A program made the position numbers and the translations under genes. Of a stretch of DNA of 64,000 nucleotides, positions 45,960 to 58,115 are shown in pieces. The DNA is taken from contig CAJINV010000002.1 in assembly GCA_905178155.1 (NCBI GenBank), positions 4,831,709 to 4,895,708 on the forward strand. Direction: 5' to 3'. Source of the DNA: Amoebophrya sp. A120. Its lineage: Eukaryota > Sar > Dinophyceae > Syndiniales > Amoebophryaceae. Below the pieces are notes generated by a model that saw only the letters and a program-made list of their open reading frames with translations, had not been told where the DNA came from and did no database searches. Numbering within the stretch: the stretch's first letter is position 1; the number at the start of each line of letters is the position of its first letter.

Positions 45960-48900
45960 TCACGAAAAAACTTCTTCTTCGTCCAACGCCGCCAAGAATT
46001 CGTTCAATTCCTGCCTTAAGCTGTTCACCGTCTCCTTGTTCCCGCCCTCCTGTTTGTGTAACGTCTTCAGCAACTGAAACACGTGCTGCTTCTTTTGGTC
46101 GTGGCTGCCAGTCGGTAAAATTGTTCCCTGCTTCGATGCGTCTTTCGGTGGGTGGATGAACGTCGGGGGCGTGGCAAACATCCGATTGCTTTTATTGTTG
46201 TTCATCTTGGTCCCGTTGGATAGCTTCTCCGCAGCCAGGAGAAATTCGGCCCGCTGCTGCTCCTGCGTTTCGGTTCGCGGGCTGCCGCTCCTTTTGATAT
46301 CTTCCATGTGGTCTTTGACGCTTTCGATCAGGATATCCCGTACCGCATCCAACCCCTGCAGCAGTCTTTCCTTGCTTTTCGTTTCCTTGCCGAGCTTCTG
46401 CTGGAGCTCCTCCGCAATCTTGATTTTGTTCGCAAGTGCCTCATTGATGCTCTTCTTTGACGACGCTTGCTCAACACCTGCCCCTCTCTCACTGTTAAAC
46501 GAGCTGGCTCTGCTCATCGCGGGCGGCAAGACCAAATTGTCAATCTCATGTTCGCCCCTCTCGCTGGCCCGGCGGAGCAAACTCGAAGCGAAGACCACAA
46601 TCGGCTCCTTGTTTTCTTGTTGATGGTGTACACCAGCAACTCCTGGGCCAGCTTCAGTTCTCGGGGTGTTTCTCCCACTCGTCCCGCCGCTCACTTGCTC
46701 TTGCACCCGGGGAGCAATGCGTCTGTCGGAAGAAACTTGCAGTAAAGTTTTGCTAAAATGCTGATCGACCGCAGTCAGTAAATTGTTCGCGGAATCAAAC
46801 ACTGTGCCGCGCTTTGGGGAAGAACTACTTTCTTGCTGCGTTGTTGTACTCGCCACTGCCGAGAGAGGGTCGCCGGCAGCTCCGGCTGCAGCTGGGCTAG
46901 TGCCTCTTACTATTCCACCTTCAGGGCTGATGATGTTGATGTTCGCAGCAGTCCGCACCACAGCCGACCGTGGCGTGCTGGTGCCGGAGTTGTATAGCGA
47001 GCCGGAGGAGACGGAGGAAGAGGAGGAGGATTCACGACCACCCGGAAGTTTATCTACCTGGTCGACGAACAAAGGGAGATCATCCTGCTTCGACGGGTCT
47101 GTCGCGCCGTTATTCACCGTCATTCTCGTCTCTGCAATCTCGGGTCTGGAGGTCCTTTTTTTGTGCATTTTGTCAAACTCGTGTCTTCTTGCCGCTGAAC
47201 CAGGTGGGGGCGATTTCGATTTGCTGCTCGCGGTCTTCGAAATTCCACCTTCTTGCACAGAAGTTGTACTGTTCGCCGAAACCCGTCGCACTGCCTGACT
47301 CGCTTTCATCTTCAGCTGCGCGACCATGCGGAGGCTCTGGCGCTTTTGGACCAAGTCCTCCTCCCTCGATCTTCGCCGATTCAGCAATTCCGCAGCGAGA
47401 TTCTGCGTTCGGTTCGACATATTTTCCAGGTGCAAGTACTGCTGTTCTAAGAGCGCGGAGGGCCGGATCTGGGTCGTGGGAGATTGGCTGGAAGTAGCTG
47501 CCCTGCCGTCGTCGCCCAAGCCCAGAGCTTTCAGATTTCGCTCGGGAGACGCCGCAGCGGAGGTGGAGGAAGCAGGCATGGGCAGCTGCTGTCTCGGCCT
47601 CTCTTCTTCCTCCATTGTTCTATTGTAGGAACTGGGATGAATTTGTTCTTGAGCCGTCTCCTGCTGCTGCTGCCCCCCCGCTGCCGTCCCGCCCCTCCTC
47701 GGCGGGAACCTCGGACTCGCGAAATGCGGCTTGAGGATGTTCTTCGGGCGATCTAAGCCCCCGCGCCACGTGTTCATTCCCAACTCTAGTTCCTGATTTG
47801 TTTTGGAAAGTAAATTCGCGACGTTTTGCTCAAACACCTGCGCGACGGGGTCCAAAATCTGGAATTTGTTCAGCCGGGTCATCGTGGTCGGACTGTGCTG
47901 CGGACTAGAAGTACGAGGATCTCCTCCTGCCGCAAGCACAGCCTGCTGTTCTCTGGTACTCGCTAGAAAGGGGATCGGCCTCGGTTTCCCCGTCTCCCGC
48001 CACACCGCCAGGGGGCTGTTCCGCACCGGGGGCGGACTCGGGGACCGTTTTCTCACTTCCTCCACCGTCGCCGGCCTTTTGTTCACAATCTCCAGCAGAT
48101 CCAGCGCCGCGGGAGGCGGTAAGGGTCCCAGACTCGCGATCTCGGCCGGATCCAGGGTGGTGTTGCCAAACCCGAGGTTATTCAAGAAACCGCCGGACGG
48201 GGTCGTTTTCAACTGACTCGTCGCAGAAGCACCTCCCGTCCCGACCGCGGCCGGACTTGTGAACTGGCGATGGATATTACAATGAAAAATGCCCCCACCC
48301 CCGAACTTGGACGCATTTGTATTGCAAACCTTTCCAAGTGAAACATTTGCCCTCTTGCATCTATCAGCATCACAGGTTTCCAATCGTGAATTATAGCAAA
48401 AATTTGTATTGCAAAAGACCCCAGCAAGAGTGGCGCTTGTCATGCAAGCGATGCGATACGCGCCGAGAATCTCCATCAGAAAGATTCATACTCCTTTCAT
48501 GCATGGCAAAAAGTGCTCATTTCGAAACTTCGCATCACAAATTTTTGCAACTTTGAGGGCGGGAGCATTTTTCACTGGAATAATGGACGATCTGTGGCGA
48601 CGTGAATCCGGGTATTCCTGCTGGCGGGTGCAAGTGCCCGGGCTTCGGCTCAATCCAGTGTAAGTGCGCGAAGTCTTCGTGCTTTTCCGTCAAACCTTTA
48701 GAGACATTCAACCCGATGTGGTCGTGAAAGTCCGCGTGCAAATGGGGATGCGGTGCGGTCATCGCCATCATACCAAAATGCTGGCTTTCGGTGCTGTTGA
48801 GAAGCAGCTCCGGCTTACTGGCAGTCGTGTTAATGTTGTTGTCCTTTTTCATACCATTTGTATCAAGTGTGGAACCTTTTTTCATCTCTTTCATGTCCCG

Positions 48901-51900
48901 CGGCGAGAGTGGTTGTTTCGGCTGCGGCGGCAGGACCTGAACCTGCATCGAAGATCTGCTGGATAAGAAAGTCGGGCCAGGAGTGGCTGCTTGTTCCCCT
49001 AGTTGCTGTAGCTGCTGCTGCTGCTGCTGCTGCCCAGCGGGTACTAAAGTTGACGACTGCGGAAGAGCACCTGGTCCCACAGGGTTTGGAGACTGTCCAG
49101 TAAGCAGCCGGGCGGAGCTCTGGTTGCTCAAGCCCGTGCGCCGGCCTGGTGTCAAGGTCATCAATGTCGGCTTGTTATTTCCTGAAAGGAGAAGAGGAGC
49201 AGCTCGAGGACCGCTTGGAGTAAGCGGCTGTGCTCCTGACGTGTTCAGCAATATTGCCGACTGCTGTCTCGTCACCTGAAATTGCGGTTGTTGTTCTTGC
49301 GACTGCGGCAATGTCACGGGCTGCTGGGGGTTCCGCGCGCTGGAATGCGGCGTCAGCAAGAGCGAAGATCTTCCCGTGTTCAAAAGAGGCGTTCCAGCTG
49401 CGATGGGGTTCGCTACACCGGCCACTATGCCCGAACGTGCCGACGTCCCGGTTCCCTCTCTCGAGCTCGCTTGGGCCGAGCCCGGCCCTACGAGGGGGCC
49501 TTTTTGGTCAACGAGGAAAGAGGTTGGACGGTAAAACACTGCCTCGTCATCAGGAAGAATCTCTTCTGAAGCTGCTGCTGCTGTCTCGTCTTGCGTCGTC
49601 ACCCGGCTGCTCCTGCTGTCCGGCAACGTCGGAGGATCCACCACACCAGCTCCTCCACCTGCTTTCTTCTTTCTCGCTGACCCTCCAGCACCGGGCGTCA
49701 ACCCGCCGATCTTTTTCTTCAACCCACTCAACGGGGACGATTTAATATTCCCTCCCCCCATGGCTCTCTTCACCGCGGCAGCTGCGGCTGACCGGGGTGT
49801 AATCACCGTCCCGTCAACGTAGTCGGACAATTTTCCATCCGATTGCGGTTTCGGTACGTTCGCCCTTAACGCCTTTGAATTGACCGTCCGGGTCTTCTCG
49901 GCTTCCTGTCGCACTGATTTCGCTTTGCTTGCCGCTGCTGCGGTGGTGGACTGGGGAGGTGTACTAGCGGTTGCTGCTTTCATAGTCGTAGCTTTCGCTT
50001 GTTTCGGCAACATCGGTGAAGCAACAAGCGCTTCCTTGTTCGATTTTCCGGTTGTTTTCGGAGTCGTTGATAATTTGAGGTTGGTGTTTAGATTTTCCCG
50101 CACTCTCTTTACTACCTGCTCCGGATGCTCCCGATCTGCCTCATCGTAAAAGAGCATGGCGGGGGTTGACTGGTGGTTCAGTACTCCGGTCAGATTGGTT
50201 TTTCTTGGAGAAGATAGTGCTGCGTCGACCACGGGACCTGCAGTTTTTTCGATATTTTGCGGCGCGTGGTCGACGTCTTCCTGCGGAGCCTGAAGATAGT
50301 TGTTCCCCGGTTGCGCTATCACGCGTGGGCTCAGAAATCCGTTAGCAAATCCTGCAAAATTCTGGCTAAATCCACGGGGGGACAGGAAGGAAGCGTCCCC
50401 AAGAATCACCGGAGAACGAGCTGGCGGAACTACGGGATCTTGCGGCGCGGTCGGAGCACGACCCTCGTCTGGCTTGACACTGCTGGTGTTGCTCAGAACT
50501 TTGGCCTGCGCAGCAGTGCTTGCCTTGTGTTCTGCTCCCTGTTCCCTTTTCGCCGGTAACTGCTCGTAGTTACGCGAAGTTTCAAAACCTCCGTTCGATC
50601 CGAAAGCCAGCTTCGCGTACACTGCGCTATCTTTTGCGTTGGCATTGATATCGTTCAAGACGTAGTGCCTCAGCTGCTTTCGATTCCCGTTCAACTTGGA
50701 GAAGTTCGAACTCAACAGCTGCTCAAAGTCCCAAACCCGCACGCAGCCGTCGGTCGTCACGGTGAAGAGAAAGTATCTTTTCAGTTGTTCCGAGGTTGTA
50801 GCAGAAGCACTTGATGTCATGCTGTTTCTATTTTCCAAAACAAACCGTGGGGATGAAGAAGATGCTCCGGAAAAAATTTGGCTCAAACTGCTAGAACTGT
50901 TCAGTAACTGCACCGTTGGAAGATTCGGCGTCGACCGCATGCGCGTCAGCATCCGTTTCGCCTGGTCTGCAACAGTACTTGTGGGCGTCGAGGGCTGTTG
51001 TTTTTTGGTTCCTAACGAAGCTCTTGAATTGTCGAATTTCTCGGTCGCTTTCAAAATCCTATCCTTTTTGAAACCGTTACTGAGGAATTCTCGATCGCTC
51101 GTTCCACGGCAGCCGCTGGGAACAGCATTTTTGCCATCCTGTCGTCCGGCGGTGTGGTCCTCATTGTCATACAATTCCAACAGAAACACGGCAGTCACCC
51201 CCGCGGCGTGGTGCACATTTGACGAGGGCGTGTCCGGGCAGGAAACGAGCAAACTTCTCCGTTTCTTCTGCAGCGTGTTTTTGTCCACAAAATGGAGCCA
51301 CCCATGCTGATCTCCGATGAGTAAAAGTTCGCCGTGCTTGGACAGCTCTTGAAGAGACGCGGTTTCTGAGCGCTGGGGGACGATGACTTTATTCTCTTGT
51401 GTCCCTACTTTTTCGGCCCTGTTGTCACTTGTTTCGTCATTTATTCCTGGCTCCTGTTCCTCCGTCGCTTCCAATTCTGCTTTGAGCGCTTCGTCTAAAG
51501 CCAACTGGTCCGCCATGGTTCCTTCAGCTGCATGCTGATGCAACAATCCACCCGTGCCTTTGTCATTGTAGAATTGGATGGCGTTGTTCATCATTCCACT
51601 CCCGTTTGACTTCAGCACAGCTGGCGACCCCGTGAATCCTCTCGTGTTCAACAATTTTGCTCCTGGCTGCTGCGTCAACAGCGGCGACGTTGCGAGGTGG
51701 GCTTTCGGCAATTTAGCGAAGTTCAGCATCATAATACCACTTTTATTACGTTCTTCCATAGTTGTCGTCCCAGAACCACTACTGCTCTCGTTCTTCAAAA
51801 CCTTCGGCACGGAGGCGGACTCGTCAAACAAGCCGCTGCAAGATGAACTGTCCTCTGCAATCGCGTCGGAGCTGTTGTTTCCATCGAACTCCGAGTCATC

Positions 51901-54159
51901 ATTAATGTCTTCGTCTTCTTCTTCAAAAATCACGTTGACGTTTTGCTGGTGTTTCCTCGTCCCACGAAGACCACAACTTGCAGAGGTACAATTATCCAGC
52001 ACCTGATTTAGATTTTCTCCTTCCACAACGGCCCCAGAAGTCATCTGATTCTCCCTGTTCACCCAGGAAATCTCCGGTGCGGACACGACGTGCAGACAGC
52101 TCAACTTTTGCTCCTTAAACAGCGAGTCGAACAGCGCCTTCGGCTGCCACTTTGGGTATTGCTTCGATTTCTGCTCGTTTAACGTCAGGACTCCATGAGC
52201 TTCTGCTCCTGGACGAAAAAAATCCTGCCGGTCTACATTCTGTTCTTCTGATTCCGATTCGTCAGAGCTCTGCCCACACAAAAGCCCCAACTCCTTCAGT
52301 TCGGTGGAAAATTTGCACTTCGCTGCCGGGGTAGAACTTGTGTAGTTCGTCTTCAACATCTTATTTTTTGTCTTCTCAGCGCCGGCATTTTTCTCGCTTC
52401 CTTCGCCAAAGGAGTGCACATCGAAGCACCACAGCCCTCCGTCGTCGAAGAAGACGTCCAATTGCTGCAATTCCGCAGTAAACTGCATTTTTTTCACCAC
52501 CACCCCCACACAATCTACTACACTCGACTCCCGTACTTCAATTTGCTGCAAGCATTCCCTGGTGCGCACGTCGAACACCAAAATCGACGATTTGGCTACC
52601 GAGGAATGCGACGAATCGCAGTGCGTCACGCTCACAAGCAGGAGGTCGGTTGAGAGGGGACTCGTTCCTTTCACAAAACAAACCACGGGCATCACTTGGT
52701 CTAAGGCTGCGCTCTGCCGGTTCAAATTCCCGGTTGTAGTTGTCCCACGACCACTCGACGCGGTTGCTGCACTCCCCCTCGCAGACATGAGCGGCGTGTT
52801 GATGCTGTTTTGCTGGTGTGTTTTGGTTGGCGAGGCCGATGATCCGAAAGAGCCTCCGCTAGTACCGGCCCACAGCTGTTGCTGGATCTGCTTCAACACT
52901 GGATGATCAAGCTTCCCACCGGTCGCGACGCCCGAGGATCTGTGGAACAGTGAAACTTGCTTGTCTGCGGTAACGACGGCAATGTGGATGAGGTTTTCTG
53001 TGGTGAGAAACTCGTCGGTTGGCTGTACCAGCACATCCAAAGCGACGACCTCGGCCTTCAAGGAACTGCGTTCAATCGTGAACAGCTGCTCTTCAGCGGG
53101 TCTGGCAGTTATTGCTGACGACGCACTATAGTCGCGGTGTTTGATGTGTGCGGCAGAGGTAGAATTCTCGCTGCTGTTCCCCGTCGCCGCTACGCTCCAC
53201 ACCTTGACGCACCGGTCCTTGCCACCAGTTACGAGCAGGGACGAACCACTTGCGGCAGCGCCTCCTGAAGCGCAACCCTCAAAATCCACCAATTTCACGC
53301 AAGTTATTGGCAATTTGTGCAGTTTCTGCAATTTTCGCACCTGCTTCCCCGTCTTCGTGCACCAGAGGCAGACGTCTTGCGCTACGTTGGAGCTCGCGGA
53401 TCTGTGCCCCTTATTCGAGGCATTTCCGCCGGTGACAAAAGCGATATGATTGGTGGACACAGCCGCGGCGTGGACAGTAGAGTGCGGATTGAAGTTGCTT
53501 TGACTAGTTGTACTCGTGATAATTTCTGCATGGTGGAACCCCATCGCGGATTGGTGGCTTGTTGCGGAGAAAAACTGGTCAGCATTTGTGTCTTCACTTG
53601 TGTCAAACGTCCACCTAGCCAGTTCGGCGGCTCCTTTCAAAGGATTCTTATGGTCGTCCACGACCCTCGATTTTTCTGTAGCACATAACCCTGCACCCTC
53701 CTGATGGACATGCCATCGCTGTTGCTCTTGATGTTGGTGCTGCGCCGTTCTTGCAGGAGCTTTGTAGAAGCTGCTTGTCGTCGCCAGTGTAGTTGTCGTG
53801 TTGGGTTTTTTTACATCAGCATCAGAAGCTTTCCAACTTCTGTTTTCGCTTTCCTCCTCTGCGACGCCAGGCATGATTTTCACGTCTTTTCTCGATGTAC
53901 TCGAGCTACCCCCTCCACCCATCGATGAAAATCCAATTCGTCCTCCGCGCAACGCAGTACCGTCATTGCTCTCCTCTGCAGAGGTCACGGTAGTTCCCAC
54001 ACCGATCGTCAGTGTCGCGTTGACGTTGAGGGTCCTGGGCGTGCTCGCGTTTGCGTTGAGAAGCGAAGCCGGCGACCGGGCGGGGGCCCGGGGCGTGAAC
54101 GCACTTGCGGGGCTAGCGCTGCTCGGAAAAAACCTTTTCGGGGTCGTTGCGGCGGACAT
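45960..54159 (-). CDS. WD40-repeat protein with long disordered C-terminus, 2,628 aa, 2 exons
   Basis: Exons 54159-48583 (5,577 nt) and 48269-45960 (2,310 nt) join in frame across one introner. The start is ATG (MSAATTPKRFF). WD40-type blades are visible, for example VTGGKDRCVKVWSV near residue 316, LLLIGDQHGWLHFVDK near 950 and GCVRVWDF near 1140, with long insertions between blades. The first 170 residues and everything after about 1150 are Ser, Thr, Gln and Pro rich, with a poly-Gln run encoded by CTG repeats at about 49011-49033. The C-terminal exon ends in a predicted helical part (SINEALANKIKIAEELQQKL). WD40 propellers act as docking platforms; no specific partner can be named. No signal peptide. 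Confidence 0.85.
48275..48582. mobile_element. Introner, family B
   Basis: TIR core GAAAAATGCCCCCACC with a slightly worn inverse. The duplication ATGGA is at 48270-48274 and 48583-48587. It is the only intron seen in the WD40 gene. Removal joins SPQIVH to RQFTSP in frame. Confidence 0.93.
49009..49033. repeat. CTG trinucleotide run encoding poly-Gln
   Basis: An uninterrupted CTG series within the WD40 gene gives QQQQQQ on the minus strand. Confidence 0.9.
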
Positions 54160-55004
54160 TGTGGTTGTGTGCTTGTGTTCTTACGGCATAAACAAAAATT
54201 TTGAATGTCGTTTGTGATATTTGTGAAGAGAACGAACGAAGCGCAAAGACAAGGAAGGGGAGAAGGTAACGCTGTAACTTTTCGCCCAACTAGTAATTGT
54301 AATTCATCATTCTCCCTCCAGCGGTACAAGCCAAATCTAAAGCGACCGCTGTAGTTCTTCGGTTGCCTGTCACCAGAAAAAAACGGTCTGCGCCATCTGC
54401 TCCTTTATTTATTTCAGGTGCACAAAAATGTATCAAATCAATGGACTCTTCGATGATGTTACTTCACGAAGTCTCAGTTGTAAACTGTTGCCCACTTGCT
54501 AATATTCGCACCGTCAGACGCGCATGATGTTGCACTAGAGTCTAATAGACCATCAACGATTTTGTAGACGATTTCAAATAATTGTGACAGAAATATTCAC
54601 GAAAGATTCCTTCACGACATGGAAATTCTGGTTCACGAAAAGAAACTTACTTATTCCAACCATCACGATTTTGGCACCGCCAAAGCTCCTACGGACACGT
54701 TCGGTTCACGACAAGAAAGACGAGAGAGAATTATTTACAGGCCATCGCTTTTTGTTTTTTGACAGGTTGGTACAGGGACAGAAAAACACGAAGCAATCTT
54801 CTTGACTTGATGGCCAAGTCGTTCTCCTTGCGAACAAGGCACATACTTAACTTACTTGAAGTTATTTCAAACTTTCTTTTTATGAAATCGCCATAGGCTT
54901 ATGCTCGTGCCCCAAAATCTCACTCAACAGAGGTTCTTTCAAGAAACGGTTCATAACTTCGTTTTCGTACTAGTCGCTTTACTTCTCATTATTCAACATT
55001 TTCA
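54160..55004. other. Spacer upstream of the WD40 gene
   Basis: About 850 bp, AT-rich, only short chance ORFs. It lies between the stop of the AlkB-like gene and the start of the WD40 gene. No motif recognised. Confidence 0.5.
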
Positions 55005-56450
55005 TCACCCGTAGTGCCATCTTTCTTCATCTTGGATGTAGTTTTTCCCATTATTTCCCTCTCTGGTATCACCCACCAACTTTGGGTCTTCGTACTTCAA
55101 ATGTGGACTGTCTATGATTTTCACTTCAAACCCGAGCGGATCCATCCGACACGCTTCCTCGTAGTCCCAAACCTTATTCTCCCCCCGCCGGCAGCCCCAC
55201 AGCACGAGTGATATCCTCGGTCCGCACTTGTGTTTCGGCACCAGCTTCGGCACGGCGTGGCGCCACCGCGAGTTGACCACGTTGGAAAACGCGAAAATGT
55301 CGCCATTGTGCTGCGGAAACGTGAACTTCTTGTTGTTTCCTTGTTCTATCAAATGTAAAAATGTCTGGGTCTGGAAGGTTAGAACTTGTCATGCTAAATC
55401 TAAATGATGCAAAAATCTGTGTAGCATGAGTGCCAAAAGCTGTCCGCTTTTGACCAAGTTGAGAGGGAGTTTCTCATGCAGGAAAGGCATGATAGAGCCC
55501 GCAAAGAATCTGTCATGCTGGGTCTCGTATTCCAGACCTCATGCGTCATGGAAAACCTGCATCACAAATCTTGCATTCTTCCAGACCCATACATTTTTAC
55601 ATTTGATATGTTCAGACGTTGTGCCATAATATCCTTGGTTCAGCTGCTGCATCATGTTCTGGTAATCCACCTCCTGTAAAAATTCCAGTTCCCGCAACGC
55701 CCCGAAGCTCACCCCGCACGTGAAATTCGCTTCCCCGAAGTATTGGTCCCGGTGCATGCCGGTCGAGTCGGTTCCGTCCCGGTACAGATTCACGATCGAC
55801 CGGATGGGGTTGGAGAGTTTGAATTTTTTCACCAGAAACCGCACCACCTCGGCGTAGGTCGGGGACTTTTCAAACAACTCCTGCGTTCCCGCGTGGCTCG
55901 GGCGGCGGAGCGCGGTGCCCCCGCTCATCCACATTTGGTGGAAGGAAAGCTCCTGCATCAAATTGTCGAAAATCCGCAGGTCCTGCCGCTTGCACACGGC
56001 CTCGGAGAGGCAGAACGTGTGTTCGTCATTTTGAATCAGGCAGAGAAATTCTTGCAAAGAGTTGTTGGAGTCGTTTTTTATCGCAGAACTTGTTTGCTGT
56101 TTATTTCTTCTGCTATTTTGGTTCGCCGTTGATGTTATGATTTCGTTCATCAGCGAATTAGTACCCGCTTTCAAGTTCCGGTGCAGCCCCTCCGCGACTT
56201 GCTCCAAAGCAATGTTCGCACCCTGAGTCCGTCGCCCTTCCACGAGGTGCAACCCGTCGTCATCTTCGTCCTGTGTCGCTGTTCTTATTTCTTCGTCCAG
56301 CGGCCTTCTGTCAAGATCATGCTGGGTGGCGGCTCCTTGTCCTCGTGAAGTGGCCGTTGCTGCTGTTGGATTCGTACCAGTTTTTTCTTGAGTACTGCTC
56401 GCAGTGTTTTTCTTGTTACCACCCCACCGCTTCTTCTTCTCGCCCGTCAT
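55005..56450 (-). CDS. AlkB-like 2-oxoglutarate/Fe(II) dioxygenase, 392 aa, 2 exons
   Basis: Exons 56450-55609 and 55341-55005 join in frame (393 codons with stop). The N-terminal 130 residues are basic and Gln/Thr/Arg rich. The catalytic domain follows. VNLYRDGTDSTGMHRD supplies the HxD iron ligands (the HRD of GMHRD), RWRHAV supplies the distal His, and RISLVLWG has the Arg expected to bind 2-oxoglutarate. AlkB-family enzymes remove alkyl groups from nucleic acids or proteins; the substrate here is unknown. The introner sits between the HxD motif and the distal His, so without splicing the enzyme cannot be active. The start is the ATG at 56450; the frame is open further up but without an ATG. 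Confidence 0.85.
55347..55608. mobile_element. Introner, family A
   Basis: Arms carry TGTCTGGGTCTGGAA and TTCCAGACCCATACA. The duplication TGTTC is at 55342-55346 and 55609-55613. Removal joins GTTSEQ to GNNKKF in frame inside the dioxygenase fold. Confidence 0.93.
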
Positions 56451-58115
56451 TTGGGTTTTTGCTTCAGAATGAATATTTCTTCTTGTAAATACAATGGAGA
56501 AGTGCAAAAGCTCATAGATTGAGGTAAGACGGATTTTTACCGGTATTTAACATTAAAAGTGATTTCACAAGGAACGAATTCATCTTGCTATGCAGCTCAA
56601 GTAATAATCGGTCATCAAAACAATGGCATCGGGAAGGGGTTAATCGCAGAACAACAAAAAAAATAAATCAACATTCAAACTCGCGAGGGAACAAGCAGGG
56701 CCTTTTATTATTATTAGATTCGATCACCCTCAGGTCCCAAAAGGGGGGGGCCAAGGCCTAAATTTGCGTCTAACCTCGCACGGGAAGATGCGGTTCCCAG
56801 GTACCTCGTCAGCATATAAAATTCGCGACAAAAAACTTGTGGCGCGTGTAGTCGCTCAAGTCGTAATAAATAAAAGAACTATTTGCGCGTGAATACACAA
56901 AAAGAATGGTGGAAGAGGCCGCCAATTCGAGTAAAGTGCCACACTACAATCTAAAAGTTGTGCCGACGAGGGTCTACAAATCGAAAAAAGCGCTATGCGC
57001 CACGCCTGGAGAGGTAGATATGACACTACAGCCCAAGAACAACGCGGGGTGTGAGAGATGCGGTCTCACCTACAGCTAGTGGCAAATGCACGGCTTTCGC
57101 GAAGATGCGGTTCGTTACCGGCCGAGGAAACATAAATCATACAAGAGTCAGAATGTCCACTGAAGATGCGGTTCAGTGGGCTGCATACAAAACGGCGAGA
57201 ACTGCTGCATGAGGGCAGGGACAAATGTTATTGCGATTTTCGAATTAAGCCTTGATCTGTATCGAGCTCAATCATCCAATCATCACGCGCTCGGAGAATA
57301 AACATCGGCTGCTGGATCCGTCGGAGGCGAAGAGCCGCGTTTGTGATGCATTTCCATCTACATACAGAACACGACACGACACACCGGCGAGGGGCAGAGG
57401 CCCTTAAGCCTTGCCATGGGCTGCGCGCTCACCGCAGAGATTCCCTGCCCTTGCACGGCCAGCACATGTGGAGCAAGACTAAAAGACGCCCCGACAATCG
57501 AAGCAGTCACAGACCACGGCCGCCCATGCGGGCCCAATCGATTCGGGCTGGCTGTGCGCGCTCGCTGACTGCCTAAAAAAATAAAAAGTTTAAAGCCCCA
57601 AAAAACAGCCTTTTTTTTTCGCGTGTTCTGGTGGTACAAAATTTTTGTAGAGATGGCAAGATTTTTCTCCCCTAACGAATGTCTCGTGGGATTCGTCCGC
57701 GAAAAAAAACAATTTTTATCGAGGAACTCCGAGTCGGCCGAGAACACCCTTCGACGATTTTGCTTCTCTTGCGGCACTAATCGTCTAAATTCTTGTGTAA
57801 ACGTTGTAGCATGCTCCTGCATTCCAAATTCTCAACAAGTTCGAGTAAACTACGCTAATATCAAAGTTGGCTCCGCATCAAAACTAAAGGCATGAGGAGC
57901 GTGTATCTATTCTGCTCCTGTTATGTATGTACTAAACTGCAGTTGGCGCCAGCTGCGCAAGAAAGAGCGTGCCAATATCTTGCTAATTTCTTGGATTATA
58001 TACATGATCATGATGTTGCAACACAGAAATATACATGTGCTCAGGTGTGTAGACGTTTACGTTACCAAACAAATTTTACTGAAAAATATGACGAAAAACT
58101 TGCAGAATTTTTATT
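56451..58115. other. Long non-coding spacer with a hairpin cluster
   Basis: From 56508 to about 57340 I see no protein-like ORF on either strand. The segment 56782-57179 holds four stem-loops with the same loop (listed separately). Beyond 57340 there are short ORFs on both strands without recognisable character and an A/T-rich stretch near 57580-57640. The region lies 5' of the AlkB-like gene and 3' of a scramblase gene. Confidence 0.55.
56782..57179. ncRNA. Cluster of four hairpins with invariant GATGCGG loop (possible structured RNA)
   Basis: Stem-loops at 56782-56798 (GGGAA/TTCCC), 57051-57069 (GTGAGA/TCTCAC), 57099-57115 (GCGAA/TTCGT, one G-U pair) and 57157-57179 (CCACTGAA/TTCAGTGG). 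All four enclose the identical 7-nt loop GATGCGG, on the plus strand as written. The stems have different sequences yet remain paired, which is the pattern of compensatory change. Strand and transcription are unknown. No known family recognised. Confidence 0.5.

Noticed and set aside
48000-49000. Single GATGCGG words in coding DNA (for example near 48748 and 45003) as further hairpins
   Set aside because: They lack flanking complementary stems and lie in coding sequence.
1896-55620. Peptides such as MSGSGR or QTQTFLHL at ORF ends
   Set aside because: They are read-through of family A introner arms, not conserved protein tails.
57358-57822. 154-residue minus-strand ORF in the spacer
   Set aside because: Composition and lack of a plausible domain or splice context suggest chance; no support beyond length.
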